NCBI GenBank assembly: GCA_013813615.1
Contig: JACCRJ010000134.1
Location: forward strand, 1 to 5,004
Source: Lautropia sp.
GTDB lineage: Bacteria > Pseudomonadota > Gammaproteobacteria > Burkholderiales > Burkholderiaceae_E
Direction of reading: 5' to 3'
DNA: 5,004 bases
Shown: in pieces, positions 1-5,004 of the stretch
Layout of the letters: every line of letters starts with the position of its first letter
Position numbering within the stretch: position 1 is the first letter of the stretch
Made by a program: the position numbers and the translations under genes
Notes under the pieces: generated by a model
What the model was told of the DNA's origin: nothing
Database searches by the model: none
The model's input: only the letters and a program-made list of their open reading frames with translations

Positions 1-131
1 GCTTCGGCTGGCCCAGCTTCTTCATGCTGACCGTGGTGACCGCGCTGCCGGGCCTGTTGCTGCTCTGGTGGCTGAGGGCGGACGTGCGGGCGCTCGGCGC
101 CGTCAAGCTCGGCGCGACGGTGGACGACTAG
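1..131 (+). CDS. C-terminal end of a membrane permease, probably AmpG-like MFS transporter (partial)
   Basis: Only the last 42 codons are present, read from base 3 to the TAG at 129-131; the start lies outside the window. The fragment opens with GWPSFFMLTVVTALPGLLLL followed by WWLR, a hydrophobic stretch of about 20 residues that looks like a final transmembrane helix, and ends in a short polar cytoplasmic-type tail (ADVRALGAVKLGATVDD). The 'GWPxFFxLTxxxALPGLLLLWWLR' pattern resembles the last helix of AmpG-family muropeptide permeases, which import anhydro-muropeptides for cell-wall recycling. This is recognition from a short fragment only; another major facilitator family transporter is possible. 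A gap of 172 bases with its own promoter separates it from pcaI, so it is probably not part of that operon. Confidence 0.55.
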   Translation, partial: FGWPSFFMLTVVTALPGLLLLWWLRADVRALGAVKLGATVDD

Positions 132-225
132 GCGCTGCTCCAGCCTTCAGGGCGCAGGCGGGACTCGGCTGACATCCGGGGAGGGACGGGAGTCGCAATG
201 GTGCGGTGAGGCGCAGGTCGACGAT

Positions 226-254
226 TTGACAGGGGCAATCCCCGCCGTTGTAAT
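226..254 (+). promoter_or_regulatory. Predicted sigma-70 promoter of the pcaIJF operon
   Basis: A perfect -35 hexamer TTGACA (226-231) is followed after exactly 17 bases by TGTAAT (249-254), a 5-of-6 match to the -10 consensus. Transcription would start near 261, giving an untranslated leader of about 43 bases before the pcaI ATG at 304. The spacer contains the small dyad GGGG-CAAT-CCCC (232-243), which could serve as part of an operator. The match and position are seen directly; promoter activity and any regulator are inferred. Confidence 0.65.
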
Positions 255-303
255 GACCGACTGCCGGCTCAATCGATGCGCCTGGCCCAGACAGGTCAAT
301 AAA

Positions 304-990
304 ATGATCGACAAAATCGTGCCGGACGTGCAGGCCGCGGTGGCAGGCATTCACGATGGCGCTACCGTCCTGGTCGGCGGCTTCGGCTTGGCCGGCATGC
401 CGTTGGCGCTGATCGACGGCCTGATTGCGCAGGGCGCCCGCAACCTGACCATCGTCGCCAACAATGCCGGCAACGGCGACACCGGCCTGGCAGCCCTGCT
501 CAAGGCGAAGCGGGTCCGCAAGGTCATCTGCTCATTCCCGCGCCAGTCCGACTCCTACGTTTTCGATGGGCTTTACCGGACCGGTGAGGTGGAACTGGAA
601 CTGGTGCCCCAGGGAAACCTCGCCGAGCGGATTCGTGCGGCCGGCGCGGGCATCGGCGGTTTCTTCACCCCGACTGCCTTCGGCACCGACCTGGCCGCCG
701 GCAAGGAAACCCGGCATATCGACGGCCGCGACTATGTCCTGGAGTACCCCATCCATGCGGACTTCGCGCTCGTCAAGGCGCTCAAGGCCGATCGCTGGGG
801 CAATCTCGTCTATCGCAAGACCGCCCGCAACTTCGGGCCGATCATGGCGGCCGCTTCGCGCTGTGCCATCGTGCAGGTGACTGAAGTGGTGCCGCTCGGC
901 GCGCTGGACCCGGAGTGCGTGGTCACGCCGGGCATCCATGTGCAAAGGGTCGTGCAGGTTGGCGCGTCCCCCGCAAGGAGCGATTCATGA
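304..990 (+). CDS. pcaI: 3-oxoadipate CoA-transferase, subunit A
   Basis: Alpha subunit of the heteromeric enzyme that transfers CoA from succinyl-CoA to 3-oxoadipate, the penultimate step of the beta-ketoadipate pathway in the cytoplasm. The product has 228 residues, normal for this subunit. Residues 18-33 (DGATVLVGGFGLAGMP) fit the family-I CoA-transferase subunit A signature, and the C-terminus carries the typical VVPLGALDPExVVTPGIHVQRVV segment. The ATG at 304 gives the expected N-terminus (MIDKIV...) and has a modest Shine-Dalgarno AGGT at 293-296. An earlier in-frame TTG at 226 would lie inside the promoter and adds a non-family extension. The TGA overlaps the pcaJ start by 4 bases, implying translational coupling. 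Acetoacetate-type (ScoA/AtoD) transferases are close relatives; the adjoining pcaF favours 3-oxoadipate. Confidence 0.92.
   Translation: MIDKIVPDVQAAVAGIHDGATVLVGGFGLAGMPLALIDGLIAQGARNLTIVANNAGNGDTGLAALLKAKRVRKVICSFPRQSDSYVFDGLYRTGEVELELVPQGNLAERIRAAGAGIGGFFTPTAFGTDLAAGKETRHIDGRDYVLEYPIHADFALVKALKADRWGNLVYRKTARNFGPIMAAASRCAIVQVTEVVPLGALDPECVVTPGIHVQRVVQVGASPARSDS
975..980 (+). promoter_or_regulatory. Ribosome binding site of pcaJ
   Basis: AAGGAG lies 6 bases before the ATG at 987, inside the end of pcaI. It fixes the pcaJ start at 987 and argues against an upstream in-frame ATG at 915. Confidence 0.8.
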
Positions 991-1637
991 GCGCCTACCG
1001 CAAGCTCACCCGCGACCAGATGGCGGCGCGCCTCGCGCAGGACATACCGGACGGCGCCATCGTCAACCTCGGTATCGGTCTGCCCACGCTGGTCGCGAAC
1101 CATCTGCCGAAGGACCGCGAGATCGTTCTGCATTCGGAGAACGGCGTGCTTGGCATGGGTCCGGCGCCGGCTGCAGGCCAGGAAGACGAAGACCTGATCA
1201 ACGCCGGCAAGGAGCCGGTCACCATCCTGCCGGGCGGCGCGTACTTCCACCACGCCGACTCGTTCGCGATGATGCGCGGCGGCCACCTGGACATCTGCGT
1301 GCTCGGCGCCTTCCAGGTGTCGATGACCGGCGACCTCGCCAACTGGCACACCGGCGCGCCGGATGCCATACCCGCCGTCGGCGGCGCGATGGACCTGGCG
1401 ATCGGCGCGAAGAAGACGTACGTCATGATGGAACTGCTGACGCGCCAGAACGAGTCCAAGCTCGTCGAGCGCTGCACTTATCCGCTCACCGGGATTGGCT
1501 GCGTCAGCCGGATCTACACCGACCAGGCCGTGGTCGAGGTGACGCCGCAGGGCCTGGTGGCGCTGGAATGGGTGGATGGCCTGAGCTTTGAAGAACTGTG
1601 CAAGCTGAGCGGCGCGCCGCTGCGTCCGCCGGCCTGA
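987..1637 (+). CDS. pcaJ: 3-oxoadipate CoA-transferase, subunit B
   Basis: Beta subunit of the 3-oxoadipate:succinyl-CoA transferase, partner of the PcaI subunit encoded just upstream. The product has 216 residues, the usual size. It carries the subunit B signature LHSENGVLG, with the catalytic glutamate at residue 51 (codon 1137-1139); in this family that residue forms the glutamyl-CoA thioester intermediate. The glycine-rich N-terminal segment (GAIVNLGIGLPTLVANHL, residues 23-40) and the GAYFHHADSFAMMRGGHLD region are also typical. The ATG overlaps the pcaI stop as ATGA (987-990), so the two subunits are probably made in equal amounts. The main alternative is a 3-oxoacid (acetoacetate) CoA-transferase subunit, ScoB/AtoA; the thiolase next door makes 3-oxoadipate more likely. 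Confidence 0.92.
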   Translation: MSAYRKLTRDQMAARLAQDIPDGAIVNLGIGLPTLVANHLPKDREIVLHSENGVLGMGPAPAAGQEDEDLINAGKEPVTILPGGAYFHHADSFAMMRGGHLDICVLGAFQVSMTGDLANWHTGAPDAIPAVGGAMDLAIGAKKTYVMMELLTRQNESKLVERCTYPLTGIGCVSRIYTDQAVVEVTPQGLVALEWVDGLSFEELCKLSGAPLRPPA

Positions 1638-1652
1638 CCACCGGAGACCACC

Positions 1653-2855
<1,203 letters not shown>

Positions 2856-2896
2856 GTGGCTACTTCCTTGGCCCCATCACAACCCGGGATTCATCC

Positions 2897-3487
2897 ATGA
2901 TCGACCAGAACTCCATCGACGCGCTGTTCAATTCGGCGCGTACCCAGAACGGATGGGTCGACCAGCCCGTCACCGATCCGCAGCTCAAGCAGATCTATGA
3001 CCTCGCGAAGATGGCGCCGACGTCGGCCAATGCGCAGCCGGCCCGGATCCTATTCCTGCGCAGCCAGGAAGCGAAGGAGCGGCTGCGGCCGGCGCTGTCG
3101 CCGGGAAACCTTGCCAAGACCATGGCCGCCCCGGTGGTCGCGATCGTCGGCTACGACCTCAACTTCCATGAGCGTTTGCCACAGGTGTTTCCGCACAACC
3201 CCGACATGAAGAAAGGCTTCGACGGCGACGCCAACCTGGCCAAGCGGCAGATCTTCGCGTTTCGCAATGGCACGCTGTCCGGCGCCTACCTGATCATGGC
3301 GATTCGCGCCATCGGCCTCGGCGCCGGCCCGATGTCCGGCTTCGACAATGCGGCGGTGGACAAGGAATTCTTTCCCGACGGCACGATCAAGTCCAATTTC
3401 CTGTGCAACATCGGAGTGGGAGACCCGTCCAAAGTGATGGGCCGCCTGCCGAGACTGTCCTTCGACGAAGCCTGCAAGATCCTTTGA
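2897..3487 (+). CDS. rutE: RutE-like malonic semialdehyde reductase, nitroreductase family
   Basis: The 196 residues match the length and key segments of E. coli RutE as I remember it: ARTxNGW (residues 14-20), APTSANxxPAR (40-50, expected FMN-contact region), KERLRPALSxGNLxKT (60-75), FPH (98-100), GPMSGFD (144-150), IKSNFLxNIGxGD (164-176) and RLPRLSFDEAC (183-193). RutE reduces malonate semialdehyde to 3-hydroxypropionate with NAD(P)H and FMN during uracil breakdown; the wider HadB/RutE group has few tested substrates. The gene follows pcaF by 41 bases on the same strand, so it is likely co-transcribed. The start is ATG 2897, with only a weak GGG (2886-2888) before it; an in-frame ATG at 2807 lies inside pcaF and adds 30 residues absent from the family. 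Family assignment is firm; the true substrate here is unknown, and no other rut gene is visible. Confidence 0.84.
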   Translation: MIDQNSIDALFNSARTQNGWVDQPVTDPQLKQIYDLAKMAPTSANAQPARILFLRSQEAKERLRPALSPGNLAKTMAAPVVAIVGYDLNFHERLPQVFPHNPDMKKGFDGDANLAKRQIFAFRNGTLSGAYLIMAIRAIGLGAGPMSGFDNAAVDKEFFPDGTIKSNFLCNIGVGDPSKVMGRLPRLSFDEACKIL

Positions 3488-3503
3488 CGTGCGCTGCAAT
3501 CAA

Positions 3504-3731
3504 TCAGCTCTTGGATCCGTCGTCGATGCCGCTGCGCTTCGTAGGCGCGTCTGCCGGGGCCTTGCTGCGCTGGCCGTCGTAGCCGGATGCGTCCGTATCC
3601 TTTTTACTCGAGACGTCGTCGAGTGCCCGCTTCCCGACATCGCGGACTTCGTCGCCCTGCGTGGGCATCGGACCGGGGCGGAAGCGCTTTTCCGGCGGCA
3701 AGGCCTGCCCGGTCTTCTTGCTGTTGGCCAT
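3504..3731 (-). CDS. Small charged hypothetical protein, probably disordered
   Basis: I do not recognise this 75-residue product. It begins MANSKKTGQALPPEKRFRPG and ends in a GIDDGSKS tail. It has 9 Lys, 6 Arg, 10 Asp and 2 Glu, many Ser, Gly and Pro, no Cys, His or Trp, and no hydrophobic stretch long enough for a membrane segment or signal peptide. It therefore looks like a soluble, largely disordered cytoplasmic protein, with a possible short helix around DEVRDVGKRALDD (residues 27-39). A strong ribosome binding site supports it as real. It lies 48 bases downstream of the lipase-like gene on the same strand and may share its transcript. Its stop is 16 bases from that of the rutE-like gene, tail to tail. 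No function is proposed. Confidence 0.62.
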   Translation of the reverse strand: MANSKKTGQALPPEKRFRPGPMPTQGDEVRDVGKRALDDVSSKKDTDASGYDGQRSKAPADAPTKRSGIDDGSKS

Positions 3732-3736
3732 GGTGA

Positions 3737-3742
3737 TCCTCC
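3737..3742 (-). promoter_or_regulatory. Ribosome binding site of the 75-residue protein
   Basis: On the minus strand GGAGGA lies 5 bases before the ATG at 3731-3729 (GGAGGA-TCACC-ATG). It is the best Shine-Dalgarno match on this strand of the window, sits outside any other gene, and is the main reason to accept the small gene and its start. Confidence 0.7.
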
Positions 3743-3757
3743 AGGAAAGAGTCGATC

Positions 3758-3780
3758 GGTTCGGTGGCGGTACCAGAACC
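3758..3780 (-). other. Intercistronic hairpin after the lipase-like gene
   Basis: On the minus strand the sequence GGTTC-T-GGT pairs with ACC-GAACC around a 6-base loop (ACCGCC): eight base pairs with one bulged T. The stem begins at the last base of the lipase-like stop codon and ends about 16 bases before the ribosome binding site of the small gene. No run of T follows (the next bases are GATCGACTCTTTCC), so it is not a classic intrinsic terminator. It could act as a weak terminator, as a 3'-end stabiliser, or to lower expression of the second gene. Pairing is seen in the sequence; the role is inferred. Confidence 0.4.
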
Positions 3781-4952
3781 TACAGCGTCAGGAACAGGTT
3801 CCTGGCCTGCAGCCGGCACAACGGTGGCACCAGCGAGGCGTGGTATCCGGTGTAGATGTCGACCGGAACCAGGTCGCCGCGCAACAGCGGTTCGTAGCTC
3901 GGCTGGCTCTCGACATCGAAAACCCGGATCGAGGTTGAACCGGCGGCCTCGAACGCCTGCAGCGCGTCGTTGGTGTTCTCGTACGACACCACTGGATCGC
4001 GCGAGCCGCCACACAACAGCGTGGGGGCCCGCGGCGCGAAGCCGGTCGTTGAATTCCGGGTCAGAGCGCGGTGCAACGGCGAGGCGGGGTTGAGCGCCGC
4101 CGCCACGAATTCGTCGGTGACCAGGCTGCTCAACAGCAGCGGGATCCTGTCATTCGAGATCAGGTCCCGCAACGTGACGCCGGAGGTAGTCGGAAAAAGG
4201 CTCTCGATCGTCGCGGCGTAGGGTGCCTTGAAGAACTGCCCAGGCGTGGCGTAAAGGTCCTTGTAGACCTTTTGCAGGGAGGTCACTGCAAACGGAATGT
4301 AGTAGGTCGAACCGAGGTCACCCAGCGGCAGCCTGGACAGCGCGTCCTGGATGGATCCGACCAGGTTGTGCGGCCCCGAGAGGTGCGCTGCGCCGGCGAG
4401 CGCGAATTCGGCGGAGAGGCTGCTCTCGATCAGCTTCTGCGTCGCCATCGACGCATGCCCGCCCTGCGAATAGCCGGTAACGAAGACCTCGCCGTTGAGC
4501 ACCACGCCGCGCTGGATCGCGAGATCCCGTGCCGCCCTCAGGGCATTGATGTTGGCCGACGCTTCGCTGTCTGCGTGCAGGTAGGCATGATCCGGCCAGG
4601 TGGATTTTGCGTAGCCGAGGTAGTCGGTCGCCGCCACCATGAATCCCTGCGCGGCGATCGTCGCTGCGACCAGCGTTGCCTCCTTGTCGCCGGGCGTCGC
4701 CAGCGAGCGCGGCTTGTCGAGGTCGGCGCCTCGCGAGTAGGCGAGCAGCGGATAGGGTCCGGGGCAGGACGGTCCTGCTGGAATCATCGCCACACCCGAT
4801 GCCTGGGTCGGCGTGACGCCGTCCGGCGCGTTCGTCGAATAGACGATCTCCACCATCTGGACGTCGCAGCGTGCGGCGCCCGCCAGGCCCGCCGCCGTCG
4901 TGACCGCGGCAGCCGTCAGTCGTCGCCATTTGCCGGCGTTCGTCATGGTCAT
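3780..4952 (-). CDS. Exported alpha/beta-hydrolase, secretory-lipase type
   Basis: The 390-residue product is predicted to be an exported serine ester hydrolase. The N-terminus has a basic stretch (K8, R10, R11) and a moderately hydrophobic Ala/Thr/Leu segment (12-27), consistent with a signal peptide cleaved near residues 25-28; the arginine before C29 argues against a lipoprotein. The nucleophile elbow is GYSQGGHA with S162; D319 in LLCGGSRDPVV and H371 in YTGYHAS complete a plausible catalytic triad. The DYLGYAKS...HAYLHADSEASANINALRAAR block (110-142) is typical of the bacterial relatives of fungal secretory lipases. Residues 195-305 may form a cap. Four cysteines (29, 63, 314, 379) could make disulfides outside the cytoplasm. 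Neither ATG at 4952 nor that at 4946 has a clear Shine-Dalgarno; the frame stays open to the window edge but shows no other start codon. The substrate is unknown; esterase or peptidase activity is possible. Confidence 0.85.
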   Translation of the reverse strand: MTMTNAGKWRRLTAAAVTTAAGLAGAARCDVQMVEIVYSTNAPDGVTPTQASGVAMIPAGPSCPGPYPLLAYSRGADLDKPRSLATPGDKEATLVAATIAAQGFMVAATDYLGYAKSTWPDHAYLHADSEASANINALRAARDLAIQRGVVLNGEVFVTGYSQGGHASMATQKLIESSLSAEFALAGAAHLSGPHNLVGSIQDALSRLPLGDLGSTYYIPFAVTSLQKVYKDLYATPGQFFKAPYAATIESLFPTTSGVTLRDLISNDRIPLLLSSLVTDEFVAAALNPASPLHRALTRNSTTGFAPRAPTLLCGGSRDPVVSYENTNDALQAFEAAGSTSIRVFDVESQPSYEPLLRGDLVPVDIYTGYHASLVPPLCRLQARNLFLTL

Positions 4953-5004
4953 ATTCGTATGGGCATCGGGAAGGACGAAGCGTTGAAGGTCGGCACAACG
5001 ACGA

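Noticed and set aside
143..194. Possible terminator stems after the permease gene: GCCT/AGGC (143-159) and GACTC/GAGTC (162-194).
   Set aside because: The stems are 4 and 5 base pairs, the second with a 23-base loop, and neither is followed by a T-run.
247..262. A possible PcaR-type operator overlapping the -10 element.
   Set aside because: By eye, only about half the bases agree with the Pseudomonas PcaR site as I recall it, which is not better than chance in this region.
281..295. A CCTG/CAGG hairpin that could hide the pcaI ribosome binding site.
   Set aside because: Only four base pairs with a 7-base loop and no extension; too weak to claim as a regulatory structure.
226..303. A 26-residue N-terminal extension of PcaI from a TTG at 226.
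   Set aside because: The TTG is part of the predicted -35 element, upstream of the likely transcription start, and the extension does not resemble the family N-terminus, which begins at the ATG at 304.
103..354. Minus-strand open frames (83 and 67 residues) across the pcaI promoter region, which might suggest a divergent regulator.
   Set aside because: They are too short for a regulator, show no helix-turn-helix or other motif, lack a ribosome binding site, and overlap pcaI.
915..986. An earlier in-frame ATG for pcaJ inside pcaI.
   Set aside because: AAGGAG at 975-980 is correctly placed for the ATG at 987, which also gives the usual PcaJ length and the typical ATGA overlap.
3489..3938. A 149-residue plus-strand open frame after the rutE-like gene.
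   Set aside because: It runs antisense to the small gene and to the end of the lipase-like gene, has no ribosome binding site, and resembles no family I know.

Overview
The window is high-GC bacterial DNA with compact genes, ATGA start/stop coupling and typical proteobacterial gene families. It most likely comes from a beta- or gammaproteobacterial chromosome, but nothing in it fixes the genus. I see no transposase, integrase, tRNA, rRNA, CRISPR array or phage gene. It reads as an ordinary catabolic stretch with a few details worth checking.

Left edge (1-131, + strand): the last 42 codons of a membrane protein, probably an AmpG-like major facilitator permease. A 172-base gap (132-303) follows. 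It holds a near-consensus sigma-70 promoter (TTGACA, 17-base spacer, TGTAAT) at 226-254, about 50 bases before the next gene.

Centre (304-3487, + strand): a four-gene operon in the order pcaI, pcaJ, pcaF, rutE-like. PcaI and PcaJ are the two subunits of 3-oxoadipate CoA-transferase, which moves CoA from succinyl-CoA to 3-oxoadipate. PcaF is the 3-oxoadipyl-CoA thiolase that splits the product into succinyl-CoA and acetyl-CoA. Together they are the last two steps of the beta-ketoadipate pathway for protocatechuate and catechol, feeding the TCA cycle. pcaI and pcaJ overlap by 4 bases, pcaJ and pcaF are 15 bases apart, and the fourth gene follows after 41 bases. That fourth gene encodes a 196-residue FMN nitroreductase-fold protein of the RutE (malonic semialdehyde reductase) family, which is not a classical pathway member. 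No ring-cleavage gene (pcaGH, catA), upstream pathway gene (pcaB/C/D) or pca regulator lies in the window.

Right side (3504-4952, - strand): two genes converge on the operon with only 16 bases between the stop codons. The upstream one encodes an exported alpha/beta-hydrolase of the secretory-lipase type with a visible Ser-Asp-His triad. Downstream of it, after a short gap holding a hairpin, is a 75-residue, highly charged, probably disordered protein that I do not recognise but which has a strong ribosome binding site. The remaining 52 bases to the right edge hold no recognisable gene.
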